Positions 1 to 8,104 of a DNA stretch of 38,852 nucleotides are shown here, piece after piece. Position 1 is the first letter of the stretch. Every line of letters begins with the position of its first letter. The notes under the pieces were generated by a model, which was not told the DNA's origin, ran no database searches, and worked only from the letters and a program-made list of their open reading frames with translations. The DNA comes from Lewinellaceae bacterium (lineage in GTDB: Bacteria; Bacteroidota; Bacteroidia; Chitinophagales; Saprospiraceae). The position numbers and the translations under genes are program-made. Location of the stretch: contig JAHEAU010000005.1 of the NCBI GenBank assembly GCA_024642625.1, forward strand, positions 1-38,852. Direction: 5' to 3'.

Positions 1-1902
1 TCCCCGCACAGGTTCAGTATCTCCAAGTTGCTTCATCAAATACACAGAAAATGTATTTTTCGATTTGCGTAGACCGTCAAATAAGGTCAAAGATTCCCCC
101 GTGTATTTATCAAAGTTGCGTGGTGTCCATTCCTTTTCCAAGTGAAAATTTGCCTCGCCCGGCACAATCGTTTGTGGGTTATCCAGCAGTCGTGTGCACG
201 GTGAAATGGATTGGAGCGCAACTGCTGTAGCGTATACAAACGGTTTAAATGTAGACCCAACCTGACGATCAGAGGTGACGTGATCATATTGGAAGAACCT
301 GTAATCCACGCCACCTACCCATCCTCTGATCTGGCCATTTGAAGGATCGATCGCCACTACGCCTGTTTGCAAAATCATCCGATGATACTTCAATGAATCC
401 ATAGGAGACATTAAGGTGTCGCGTTCAAATCGAGGCGAACCATAATCAAATACGACCATGGGGACCTTTGTCTTCAACATGGCATCAGTCGCTTTTTGGA
501 ATATGATCCATTTCTCCTGAAGTTCCTTCCAAAGTGGCCCTTTCATGATGCGGGTGTAGTCTTTGACCATCTCCTGGGAAATCAATCGAAGTTCTTGTAG
601 CTCGACTAAATAACCCTTTCTATTCTGCTCTTTCAGCATCCGAGTCATATCGACATCACGCAACATGAGTCGTCCGATCTTGATCCCATGTTCTTCAACA
701 TAGGGCTCAAAGAGTGAGGCCCGAATACCTATATATCTGTCCATTTGGCCAATCTGATCTGCCAACGTCTGTTGACGCAAATCGATATCCGTATCAACTG
801 TTTCGGGATCTCTTCGAGTCCATGGATCCATCCCCTTCCAGACCCTCCAGAATTTTTTCTGCAGTGCAGGCATGTGGGCAGCAACAGATGCCTCCAATTG
901 CAATTGAACCGCAGTATCAATAGTGGAGTAAATCTTTAAACCATCTCGCCAGATATCATACTTCTCCCCATTGGATTTTCGACATTCAGGACGCTCCAGA
1001 ATTCGCATTACTTCCTTCCGAAGTTCCATTCGAGCATACGGCGCAAGACCCTCATCATGCGAGAATTTCTTGAACCGGGTCATATCGATTGGCTCTGTCT
1101 TGAGAATAGCAGCATCATCCTTTGAGACATAATCGTGGCGAACCATTTGGTTGATCACTACATTCCGACGCTGCATGGTCAATTCTGCTCGTCGTGTCGG
1201 ATTATATAAAGACGGATTTTGCAACATACCAACTAACGTGGCTGCCTCGGAAACGGTCAAGGAGTCTTGTGATTGACCGAAATATATCTCTGATGCCGCT
1301 TTGATACCATAAGCTCCATTGATAAAATTGAAGTGATTGAGGTACATCGCCAGAATCTCCTCCTTTGTATAAGACCGCTCCAGTTTCACTGCAGTAATCC
1401 ACTCTTTCATCTTTGTTACAACAAGAGAGGCCGTACGTTCAATTTTTCCCATTCCGCTGAAATCTCGATTGGAATACAGCAGTTTTGCTAATTGTTGGGT
1501 GATCGTACTACCGCCACCGGAACTGGATTTGCCTAAAAAAACAGTCTTGAACGCAACCCGTATTAGAGCTCTGAAATCAATTCCGGAATGACTATTAAAT
1601 CGAATATCTTCAGTACTGATCAATGCATTGACTAAATTAGGAGAAAGCTGATCATAGGTTACAGGAACCCGATTCTCGACATAATATCGCCCAAGAAGTG
1701 AACCATCCATCGCAAAAACTTGCGATGCCAATTTATTATTGGGATTCTCCAGGTCGTCGAATGTAGGCAAGTCCTGAAAGGACAAATAAACCATCCACGC
1801 CATCATCAAAAGGATACCGGCAAAGAAGGCTTTCCATACCCATCTCATCCAGCGCTCTTGACGGGGCGGGTGTTGGCGATGCATCCAGTGAAATCCACTC
1901 AT
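1..1902 (-). CDS. Class A penicillin-binding protein (PBP1A-type), 3' end beyond window
   Basis: Bifunctional peptidoglycan glycosyltransferase/transpeptidase anchored in the inner membrane. I translated this frame by hand because the ORF runs off the left edge; 634 residues are present. It has a short basic cytoplasmic tail, a membrane segment at about residues 21-40 (WVWKAFFAGILLMMAWMVYL) and a GT51 domain with STEDIRF (E98, likely catalytic), GGGSTITQQLAKLLY and ERSYTKEEILAMYLN. A long linker follows, then the start of the transpeptidase domain with GSTFKP (S550 as acyl-serine, SxxK). The SxN and KTG boxes would lie beyond the window. The start is ATG at 1902; a TACCTTTG box sits 19 bases upstream. 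aroB ends 81 bases upstream on the same strand. The truncation is the window edge, not a broken gene. Confidence 0.95.
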   Translation of the reverse strand, partial: MSGFHWMHRQHPPRQERWMRWVWKAFFAGILLMMAWMVYLSFQDLPTFDDLENPNNKLASQVFAMDGSLLGRYYVENRVPVTYDQLSPNLVNALISTEDIRFNSHSGIDFRALIRVAFKTVFLGKSSSGGGSTITQQLAKLLYSNRDFSGMGKIERTASLVVTKMKEWITAVKLERSYTKEEILAMYLNHFNFINGAYGIKAASEIYFGQSQDSLTVSEAATLVGMLQNPSLYNPTRRAELTMQRRNVVINQMVRHDYVSKDDAAILKTEPIDMTRFKKFSHDEGLAPYARMELRKEVMRILERPECRKSNGEKYDIWRDGLKIYSTIDTAVQLQLEASVAAHMPALQKKFWRVWKGMDPWTRRDPETVDTDIDLRQQTLADQIGQMDRYIGIRASLFEPYVEEHGIKIGRLMLRDVDMTRMLKEQNRKGYLVELQELRLISQEMVKDYTRIMKGPLWKELQEKWIIFQKATDAMLKTKVPMVVFDYGSPRFERDTLMSPMDSLKYHRMILQTGVVAIDPSNGQIRGWVGGVDYRFFQYDHVTSDRQVGSTFKPFVYATAVALQSISPCTRLLDNPQTIVPGEANFHLEKEWTPRNFDKYTGESLTLFDGLRKSKNTFSVYLMKQLGDTEPVRG

Positions 1903-1921
1903 AGGTTTCGAAGACTTGGCA

Positions 1922-1929
1922 CAAAGGTA
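1922..1929 (-). promoter_or_regulatory. Candidate promoter -7 box for the PBP1A-type gene
   Basis: Reads TACCTTTG on the minus strand, an exact match to the Bacteroidota -7 consensus TAnnTTTG. The predicted transcription start is near 1918, giving a leader of about 16 bases before ATG 1902. I see no good TTTG at the usual -33 distance, so this rests on the -7 box alone. Confidence 0.45.
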
Positions 1930-1983
1930 GTGAAAGGACAGAAGCAAGGAGAAAGGAACTTGTTCAGCATTTAGCAGCTAAGA

Positions 1984-3039
1984 TCAGTCTGTAGTTTTCA
2001 TATAGAAATCAGGATAAGCATCCAATGCCTTCCTGGAAAGTTCATTCGATACAACCTGGTCAATAACGCCTTCACCTATATGATTCAAAAGCACCATCCG
2101 AATTGAATCACCCAGGTTCTTTTTATCGTTTTTTAGAAACGCCACACATCTGTCTCCATTCAAAATTGTATCGGGCAGCTGTGGATATACCTTGACAAGA
2201 CGATTCCGAATCTGTTCCCATTCTTCCAATGCAAGCATGCCTTTTTGATGGGAAATCCACGCTTCCATCATCATGCCGGCGGCTACTGCTTCACCGTGAC
2301 GTATCGTAGCCCCCTGCGCAAGAGCTTCACTTTCGACCGCGTGCCCGAGAGAGTGCCCAAAATTGAGCAATTTTCGTTGACCCTGTTCCCGTGGATCTTC
2401 TTCAACGATGCGGACCTTTACATCAGCAGCTTGCTGAATGATTTCTGACGAACATGCCATTCCCAATCTATAATCATTCAACTTGAACCACAATTCTTTG
2501 TCCTGTACCAGACTGTGTTTGAACACTTCAGCCATCCCACTTCTATATTCTTCATGAGGAAGCGTTTCTAAAAAAACAGGATCAATGACCAATTCCTCCG
2601 GCGCTGAAAATGTGCCAACACTATTTTTTACCCCACCGACATCTATCCCCGTCTTGTGGCCGATAGCTGCATCGACCTGACCCAGCAAGGATGTCGGTAT
2701 TTGGACAAAAGGAATCCCCCGTTTGAATGTAGATGCAGCCATTCCACCCAAATCCGTAATCATTCCTCCACCGAGATTGATCAATAGACTGTTCCTATCA
2801 CTCGCACCTGCCAATAGAGCCATCCACACCTTATGTAGGCCCTCAAGATTTTTACTGGCCTCCCCTGCCGGAATCACGATTGGCATTGCCTCCCAACCAA
2901 GCTGATCCTTCAAGAGACGCAAACATGCTTGTTCTGTATGGCTATCGACAAGTATATCTATTCTGGAGAACGACCTGGATTGCAGCCATTTTGCAAATTC
3001 ACTCAATGCGTGATCCCCAGAAATTAGTTTGGTGCTCAT
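1984..3039 (-). CDS. aroB: 3-dehydroquinate synthase
   Basis: Second step of the shikimate pathway: NAD- and metal-dependent cyclisation of DAHP to 3-dehydroquinate in the cytoplasm. The 351 residues match the family length. Visible motifs are the NAD-binding GGGMITDLGGMAASTFKRG, the PTSLLGQVDAAIGHKTGID segment, GMAEVFKH (metal-ligand Glu), NFGHSLGHAVE and RHGEAVAAGM (the two metal-ligand His regions). Its ATG overlaps the stop of the DinB-like gene by four bases (ATGA), so it is probably translationally coupled as the last gene of a four-gene operon. No other aromatic-pathway gene is present, and the three genes ahead of it are unrelated to aromatic synthesis. Confidence 0.97.
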   Translation of the reverse strand: MSTKLISGDHALSEFAKWLQSRSFSRIDILVDSHTEQACLRLLKDQLGWEAMPIVIPAGEASKNLEGLHKVWMALLAGASDRNSLLINLGGGMITDLGGMAASTFKRGIPFVQIPTSLLGQVDAAIGHKTGIDVGGVKNSVGTFSAPEELVIDPVFLETLPHEEYRSGMAEVFKHSLVQDKELWFKLNDYRLGMACSSEIIQQAADVKVRIVEEDPREQGQRKLLNFGHSLGHAVESEALAQGATIRHGEAVAAGMMMEAWISHQKGMLALEEWEQIRNRLVKVYPQLPDTILNGDRCVAFLKNDKKNLGDSIRMVLLNHIGEGVIDQVVSNELSRKALDAYPDFYMKTTD

Positions 3040-3530
3040 CGGATCGGCAAGTCAGATGAAGGAAACACCTGTTTCAGCAATAAATTGATTTGGCCCAAAT
3101 GGTATGCATCATGATCAATGATTCCTTGCAGCATAAACGACCAGGAGTATTCTCGCCCAGGCACCTTTTCATCAATCATTGAGGAAGGAAACTCCGATAA
3201 GCCTTCGAGTAACTCCTGTTGAATATCTACAAATTTCCGAACCAGGTCTTGCCATTCTTTTTCATCCAAAACTGAAGCTTGCCAATCCGTTCCAGGAACA
3301 ATTTCAAATTCCTCCTGACCCTGTAATTTGCGGGCAACATATTCCCGCCAGGCAACAACATGGCCTAACAATCCGGCAATAGATGCTCCTTTTTGCAATC
3401 TGAAATTGACCTCTTCTGACGGTACCTTCTCCAATGTTTCAATCCAGGATGGACCAAACCATGGGCTGCCATTGAAAAGATTTTCAAGTTGATCGATCAA
3501 GTCAATCATCTGTTTTTGTCGTGGTTCCAT
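3036..3530 (-). CDS. DinB-like four-helix metalloprotein
   Basis: Belongs to the DinB/YfiT-like superfamily, whose members are cytoplasmic four-helix bundles with a three-histidine metal site; some act as thiol-dependent transferases, most are uncharacterised. The likely ligands are H57 (LLGHVVAW) and H140/H144 (IIDHDAYHLGQINLLLK). The ORF track starts at 3560, but that start overlaps the upstream gene by 31 bases. I prefer ATG 3530, whose A is shared with the upstream stop (TAATG), giving 164 residues. The 3' end overlaps aroB by four bases. The substrate cannot be told from sequence. Confidence 0.88.
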   Translation of the reverse strand: MEPRQKQMIDLIDQLENLFNGSPWFGPSWIETLEKVPSEEVNFRLQKGASIAGLLGHVVAWREYVARKLQGQEEFEIVPGTDWQASVLDEKEWQDLVRKFVDIQQELLEGLSEFPSSMIDEKVPGREYSWSFMLQGIIDHDAYHLGQINLLLKQVFPSSDLPIR

Positions 3531-3823
3531 TATGCTTGATTGATCATTTGGACACTCCAAGCTTGCGCTTTGTCAGAAAAAAGAGATTTGGTTCGTTTCC
3601 AGGTCTCGGCAAAAAGCTGGGTTTGACGATAGTCATTTAAGGCCCCTTCATGATCCCATATACTGTACGTAAACATAACTCGCGGATCACGCACGTCTTG
3701 TAAAAGCTCTACAGAGTGACATCCGGTTTGAGCACGGATTAGACAACGAACATCCTCAAACAGTTCAAGGAATTGAGGGACAGCATCCTCTCGAAACGTC
3801 ATTTTTACGATACGATTAATCAT
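3530..3823 (-). CDS. ABM-fold (antibiotic biosynthesis monooxygenase-like) protein
   Basis: A 97-residue single-domain protein with the dimeric alpha/beta-barrel pattern: an N-terminal strand (INRIVKMTFRE), an amphipathic helix (VPQFLELFEDVRCLIRAQTGCHSVELLQD), strands around VMFTYSIWDHEGALNDYRQT and a C-terminal helix (FAETWKRTKSLF). Proteins of this type include cofactor-free monooxygenases, haem degraders and many of unknown role; nothing here selects among them. It overlaps the upstream SAM-family gene by ATGA and the downstream DinB-like gene by one base. Confidence 0.85.
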   Translation of the reverse strand: MINRIVKMTFREDAVPQFLELFEDVRCLIRAQTGCHSVELLQDVRDPRVMFTYSIWDHEGALNDYRQTQLFAETWKRTKSLFSDKAQAWSVQMINQA

Positions 3824-4590
3824 GCTGAAAAATCTATGAGTACTGAATCATCCATTTTCAAATTGAGCAGACTAGCCGCATTTCCTGTACGCACAGCAAT
3901 CTCTAAAAAACCTGCTGAATTGAAAAGGAGTAGTGGGTCACCCTCTCGAACCTCTCCATAATGTTCAGAAATTCGAGTGATCATATCATGTGGTCGATAA
4001 TGAAAACGAAATCCCCTGCCATTGCCGATCCTTTCAAAGAGCGTTTGATGAACATTCACGACAACGTTTTCAAATCTGTCAATATAAATAACATTCCCCC
4101 GTATCCAATTTTCCTGTACTACCGGATGCAACCACAGTCTATCTTCAATCTGTTCTGCTTTCGAGGCCCATTCCATGATTTTGGGATGATTGTGCCATTT
4201 GGATAAAATGTCGTGTAAAACAGAAAGTACCTCCCGAAATCCTTCCTTATAAAAACCGACCCGATAAATATCCTCTGGACGAGGTTGAAACAGCAGCGAA
4301 AGGATGCCATTATCCGGCATCAGAAACCAGTGGCCCAACTGATGAGCCAGTATCAACTGAGGTTCTTTTGAATAAAAGAGGTTAACCAGGCAAATATGCA
4401 AACTACCTTCAGGGAAAGTCCTGTAACTCTGACTCAGAAAGTAGGCAGCTTGAGACACTGCAAACGGATTTACCTCATGCGAAAGATCAATAATGTGCCA
4501 TCTGGTTTCCACCTGGTAACAGATGCCCTTGACCATCCCGGCAAATGGGTCTTGGGTGCCAAAGTCGCTGGTCAAGGTTAGTATCTGCAA
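3820..4590 (-). CDS. SAM hydroxide adenosyltransferase-family protein (DUF62), divergent active site
   Basis: Family members split S-adenosylmethionine into adenosine and methionine. The fold is recognisable: N-terminal TLTSDFGTQDPFAGMVKG, IIDLSHEVNPFAVSQAAYFL, FLMPDNGILSLLF, and a C-terminal barrel with IYIDRFENVVVNVHQ and SAGFLEIAVRTGNAASLL. The usual VDPGVG...RR segment, which supplies the Asp and Arg of the Asp-Arg-His hydroxide-activating triad, reads CLVNLFYSKEPQLIL. The Asp is Asn and no equivalent Arg is evident. Activity is therefore uncertain, although divergent Bacteroidota versions of the family are common. It is the first gene of the operon ending in aroB. The only promoter-like match upstream is weak (TAAATTTA near 4625). 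Confidence 0.88.
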   Translation of the reverse strand: MQILTLTSDFGTQDPFAGMVKGICYQVETRWHIIDLSHEVNPFAVSQAAYFLSQSYRTFPEGSLHICLVNLFYSKEPQLILAHQLGHWFLMPDNGILSLLFQPRPEDIYRVGFYKEGFREVLSVLHDILSKWHNHPKIMEWASKAEQIEDRLWLHPVVQENWIRGNVIYIDRFENVVVNVHQTLFERIGNGRGFRFHYRPHDMITRISEHYGEVREGDPLLLFNSAGFLEIAVRTGNAASLLNLKMDDSVLIDFSA

Positions 4591-4743
4591 TGAAATGGAC
4601 GTTTCACTCTCGTTGAAATTGCTGTAAATTTACGAGGCTCTTCGAGAATGACCTATTGAAGATCAATCCATTCGATGGGAACCTTTTTTGACCTGGAATC
4701 ATTTCATCGCTACAGCATGTTAAACCAATAAATTAAGAATTAC

Positions 4744-5784
4744 TTGAGTGAAATAATCTTGAATGTTGAAGGGGTCGATTTGATCGACTTATATGGTGAA
4801 AAAAATAACAAACTGAAACTGCTGCAAGCGGCATTTCCGGAAGTCACATTTACATCCAGAGGCGATGCAATCAAACTGACCGGAGAGAAAAAATTCACCC
4901 AAAAGGCCAAAGCTAAAATTGAGCTTATGATCAGGCTGATCAAGGCGGAACATGAACTGACTGTTCAGGTGATAGAAGATCTTTTGAATGGAGAGAATCC
5001 TTTTGACACCAAACCAGCAAATGGCCTTGGGGGGCATGTTATAGTTTATGGCCGCAATGGTCAACCCATTCGAGCCAAAACAAAAAATCAGAAAGTCCTG
5101 GTCGACACAGTCGAAACGAATGACATTGTTTTTGCCGTGGGGCCAGCCGGAACTGGAAAAACATACACCGCTGTAGCGTTGGCTGTCAGGGCATTGAAGA
5201 ACAAATTGGTTAAAAAAATTATTCTGACACGTCCTGCAGTGGAAGCAGGAGAAAGCCTTGGATTTTTACCCGGAGATCTCAAAGAAAAGGTAGATCCATA
5301 TTTGCGGCCACTATACGATGCACTAGATGATCTCTTTCCGCCGGATAAACTAGCACATTTCATGGCCAATCGTGTGATTGAAATAGCGCCCCTTGCCTTC
5401 ATGCGTGGGCGAACACTAGACCATGCCTTTATTATTTTGGATGAGGCCCAGAATGCCACCAGTATGCAATTGAAGATGTTCCTCACCCGATTGGGACCAT
5501 CGGCACAATGCGTCATTACTGGTGATCTTTCCCAAGTGGACCTCCCCTTCCATCAAAAGTCAGGACTACAGCAAAGTATTGACCTGCTGGCCGATCTGGA
5601 AGGAGTAGGCACTGTTTATCTTCAGACCGAAGATGTCGTCCGCCACCGATTAGTCAAAGAAATCATCCGTGCATATGAACGATCCGACCAATTTGCCCGT
5701 GAATCCCGTGAGCGACGTCAACGAGAAAAAGAAGAGTTTGGCAAATTGCCCATGTCTGAATCATCTGAAGAACAACCATCATGA
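4744..5784 (+). CDS. PhoH-family ATPase, TTG start
   Basis: Cytoplasmic P-loop ATPase of the PhoH/YbeZ type, linked in other bacteria to RNA metabolism and ribosome maturation. A KH-like segment (TFTSRGDAIKLTGEKKFTQKAKAKIELMI, about residues 36-63) precedes the ATPase core: Walker A GPAGTGKT (133-140), LTRPAVEAGESLGFLPGDLKEKVDPYLRP, and Walker B FIILDEAQNAT. The C-terminus is a charged tail. The start is TTG 4744: an in-frame stop lies at 4729-4731 and the next in-frame ATG is about 60 codons inside the domain. The 3' end overlaps the OsmC-family gene by ATGA. No ybeY partner is next to it. Confidence 0.95.
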   Translation: MSEIILNVEGVDLIDLYGEKNNKLKLLQAAFPEVTFTSRGDAIKLTGEKKFTQKAKAKIELMIRLIKAEHELTVQVIEDLLNGENPFDTKPANGLGGHVIVYGRNGQPIRAKTKNQKVLVDTVETNDIVFAVGPAGTGKTYTAVALAVRALKNKLVKKIILTRPAVEAGESLGFLPGDLKEKVDPYLRPLYDALDDLFPPDKLAHFMANRVIEIAPLAFMRGRTLDHAFIILDEAQNATSMQLKMFLTRLGPSAQCVITGDLSQVDLPFHQKSGLQQSIDLLADLEGVGTVYLQTEDVVRHRLVKEIIRAYERSDQFARESRERRQREKEEFGKLPMSESSEEQPS

Positions 5785-6194
5785 CTTCATCCGTTCTTTA
5801 CCTTGGTGACCTTCGAACACAAGCCACCCACCTCCAATCAGGTGAAACCATTATTACAGATGCACCTGTTGACAACCAGGGACAGGGAGCCGCCTTCTCC
5901 CCCACTGACCTGTGTGCCACATCCCTTGCTTCCTGCATTTTGACCATCATGGGTATTCATGCACGAGACCATCAAATTGATATCGCAGGTACAACAGCTG
6001 ACGTCAATAAAATAATGGTCGCAGATCCGGATAGGCGGATTGGAAAAATAGAAATCAGTATTCGCTTTACGGACAAATTCTGGACTCAGGAAGAAAAGGA
6101 TGTCCTAACAAATGCAGCAGCATCTTGTCCGGTTTGCCGTAGCCTCAGTCCCGCTTTAGAGATTCGTAAAACGCTCGTCTGGCCCAAGGGCTAA
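5781..6194 (+). CDS. OsmC-family peroxiredoxin-like protein
   Basis: Members reduce organic hydroperoxides through two cysteines, although several OsmC subgroups have no proven activity. The 137 residues are normal length. The first Cys lies in the central helix (LASCILTIMGIHARD, C52) and the second in SCPVC (C116, with C119 nearby); an extra Cys sits at 45. The N-terminal strands (GETIITDAPVDNQGQGAAFSPTDL) match the family. It is translationally coupled to the PhoH-family gene by an ATGA overlap. Its TAA stop interlocks with the stop of the convergent hydrolase gene (shared sequence CTAA). Confidence 0.92.
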   Translation: MTSSVLYLGDLRTQATHLQSGETIITDAPVDNQGQGAAFSPTDLCATSLASCILTIMGIHARDHQIDIAGTTADVNKIMVADPDRRIGKIEISIRFTDKFWTQEEKDVLTNAAASCPVCRSLSPALEIRKTLVWPKG

Positions 6195-7135
6195 GACCAT
6201 CCTAAATGAAATAGAGCATCTCCAATGCTTACTACTGCTGCATTGTTATGACCAATAATATGACCGGCTCGAGGTGATATTACCTTGAATTCTGCACGTC
6301 CTTGAGGATCGTGTATATTTCCAAGAAGCTGGCCCTTTTCTACCTTGTCTCCGGAAGCATGCGCCCACAAAAACAATCCAGCCGCCTGGGCCCTAACCCA
6401 AGAAGTATGCTGTATATTGACAACTTCGCGAAGCTTTTCTTCTTGCGTGGACAACCCAGTGTGAAACAAGACACGACGCAAACCCGCAAGTCCTTCATGG
6501 ATAGAAAATGGGTCATATCGCTCCGACTCGCCACCTTCAAAAACAATAGCCACTTTTCCCAAATCAGAGGCCGACTTCCTCAGAGATTTAGCGATCAAGG
6601 GCTTGTGTACCATAAATGAGGCACCAAAAATCCCGGCCAACTCACGAGCGACATCTGATCGCATAGAATAGCGGATCTGAGGGTAATTATATCTGGATGA
6701 GCCGCCAGTATGCAAGTCTATGACTACATCAGCCATTGGAAGAAGTTCCTTCGTCACCAAATGGGCAACCCGGGCAGCCAATGAGCCTTTTGCAGATCCT
6801 GGAAAACTGCGATTGACATCCTTCCCATCAGGTACGTCTCTTGAAAAATTGATAAACCCGAATACATTCAACAACGGCACAACAATCACTGCGCCTCGTT
6901 GTAAATCGGTGAATAATCCAGATGTCAAACCGCGTCTGACGATTTCAATACTGTTGATCTCGTCACCATGCATTCCAGCAATAACAAGCAGAACTGGTCC
7001 AGGCTCCTTGGCTTGAAACACATGAACAGCAACTTCGATCGAAGTTCCTGATGGTAATCGACCAATTGGAAAATCCAGAATGACATGTTCATCAAACGGG
7101 ATACTTTTTTTCTTCAACGTGATTGGATATGGCAT
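6191..7135 (-). CDS. Succinylglutamate desuccinylase/aspartoacylase-family zinc hydrolase
   Basis: M14-type zinc amidohydrolase of the AstE/AspA group, which removes an acyl or amino-acid group from an amide bond. Zinc ligands are visible as GMHGDE (H56, E59) and DLHTGG (H142), with DVNRSFPG as the substrate-binding Asn-Arg and FEGGE (E200) as the likely catalytic Glu. A C-terminal beta domain follows (KVISPRAGHIIGHNNAAVVSIGDALFHLG). It starts 12 bases after the RimK-like ligase and is surely co-transcribed. A ligase and amide hydrolase side by side suggest one adds and the other removes an amino-acid tag or processes a small product; that is inference. Confidence 0.92.
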   Translation of the reverse strand: MPYPITLKKKSIPFDEHVILDFPIGRLPSGTSIEVAVHVFQAKEPGPVLLVIAGMHGDEINSIEIVRRGLTSGLFTDLQRGAVIVVPLLNVFGFINFSRDVPDGKDVNRSFPGSAKGSLAARVAHLVTKELLPMADVVIDLHTGGSSRYNYPQIRYSMRSDVARELAGIFGASFMVHKPLIAKSLRKSASDLGKVAIVFEGGESERYDPFSIHEGLAGLRRVLFHTGLSTQEEKLREVVNIQHTSWVRAQAAGLFLWAHASGDKVEKGQLLGNIHDPQGRAEFKVISPRAGHIIGHNNAAVVSIGDALFHLGWS

Positions 7136-7147
7136 GCAATGTTCTGG

Positions 7148-8038
7148 TTATTCCTCCTCCTCAAATTCCTGAATCAACTTATCCATAAAGCGCACAATGT
7201 GTCCTGAAATATCCTGACCTGTCACTTTTTGAATGCCCTCCAACCCGGGGGATGCATTGATCTCAAGAACGAGTGGACCGCGATTTGACTCCAGAATATC
7301 TACGCCAGCTACACCTAATCCAAGAGCGGCTGCTGCGCGAATAGCTACAGCTTCCCCAAGTGGTGTCAAACGAGCATTATATGCCATGCCCCCCTGATGT
7401 AGATTGGACCGAAACTCTCCGGCCTTAGCAACTCGTTTCATTGCTCCAACAACTTGACCGTCCACGATAAAAACCCTGACATCCTCTCCTTTGGATTCTG
7501 CAATAAACTCCTGGACAAAAAAAGGTTCTTCCTTAGTCGCATTTTCTATACACTGTTTTAATTCCAAATGGTTGTGAACCAATTTCACACCAAGCCCATG
7601 AGTGCTTTCCAGAGTTTTGACAATACATGGAAACCCGCTAACCTGTTCTTCGATCAATCGCAAGTCAACTCCTGGCTCGGCCATGACTGTTACCGGAACA
7701 TCAATTCCCTTTTTTGTCAAGCGCTGTAAACTGTGCAGCTTATCCCGGGCCTGAACCAGCGCTCGTGAGGGGAGTGTGGTTGGCACTTTCAACCATTCAA
7801 AATGGCGAATTAACGCAGCTCCTTCCTGAGTAAATGTTGCTCCAATCCTCGGAATGATCCCGTCCGGAATGGACAATTGATTGCCTTGGTAAAAGATCTT
7901 CGCCCCATCATGCCCAAGGATCAGACTACATCTTGAATAATCAACCAAGACGGGCTTGTGACCCTGTTCATGGCATGCTTTGTACAGACTCTGTGTACTA
8001 TACAATCCTGGGCCCCTTGTCAAAATGGCAATTTCCAT
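7148..8038 (-). CDS. RimK-like ATP-grasp ligase
   Basis: ATP-dependent carboxylate-amine ligase of the RimK/LysX group; E. coli RimK adds glutamates to ribosomal protein S6. The N-terminal domain starts MEIAILTRGPGLYSTQSLYKACHEQGH. The ATP-grasp part shows CIVKTLESTHGLGVKLV, EPFFVQEFIAESKGEDVRVFIVDGQVVGAMKRVAKAGEFRSNLHQGG and GVDILESNRGPLVLEINASPGLEGI with the metal-binding Glu/Asn. The ORF track begins at TTG 8056, but an exact TACATTTG box (8054-8061) overlaps it, so translation should start at ATG 8038 (matching E. coli RimK) or ATG 8041. The acceptor substrate is unknown. Confidence 0.93.
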   Translation of the reverse strand: MEIAILTRGPGLYSTQSLYKACHEQGHKPVLVDYSRCSLILGHDGAKIFYQGNQLSIPDGIIPRIGATFTQEGAALIRHFEWLKVPTTLPSRALVQARDKLHSLQRLTKKGIDVPVTVMAEPGVDLRLIEEQVSGFPCIVKTLESTHGLGVKLVHNHLELKQCIENATKEEPFFVQEFIAESKGEDVRVFIVDGQVVGAMKRVAKAGEFRSNLHQGGMAYNARLTPLGEAVAIRAAAALGLGVAGVDILESNRGPLVLEINASPGLEGIQKVTGQDISGHIVRFMDKLIQEFEEEE

Positions 8039-8053
8039 CATGAAGTGTATCAT

Positions 8054-8087
8054 CAAATGTAACTGGTTTTCACCACGCCTTTACAAA
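8054..8087 (-). promoter_or_regulatory. Promoter of the rimK-like/hydrolase operon
   Basis: On the minus strand TTTG (8087-8084), a 22-base spacer and TACATTTG (8061-8054): an exact -33 and an exact -7 element of the Bacteroidota type. The predicted transcription start is about 8050, leaving a leader of roughly 9-12 bases before ATG 8041/8038 and excluding the upstream-most starts. Confidence 0.6.
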
Positions 8088-8101
8088 GCTTGTTATATTT
8101 G
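8067..8101 (+). promoter_or_regulatory. Promoter of the UMF1-type transporter gene
   Basis: TTTT (8067-8070, one mismatch to TTTG), a 23-base spacer, then TATATTTG (8094-8101), exact for TAnnTTTG. Only AAC separates the box from ATG 8105, so the predicted transcription start is the start codon itself. It is interleaved with the divergent rimK promoter. Confidence 0.55.
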
Positions 8102-8104
8102 AAC

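Noticed and set aside
1-1902. PBP1A-type gene appears truncated and is missing from the ORF track
   Set aside because: The frame is open to base 1 with all expected motifs in order; it is cut by the window edge, not a pseudogene.
4625-4632. TAAATTTA as promoter of the DUF62-like/aroB operon
   Set aside because: One mismatch, palindromic so it fits either strand, and no -33 partner; single-mismatch boxes are common by chance.
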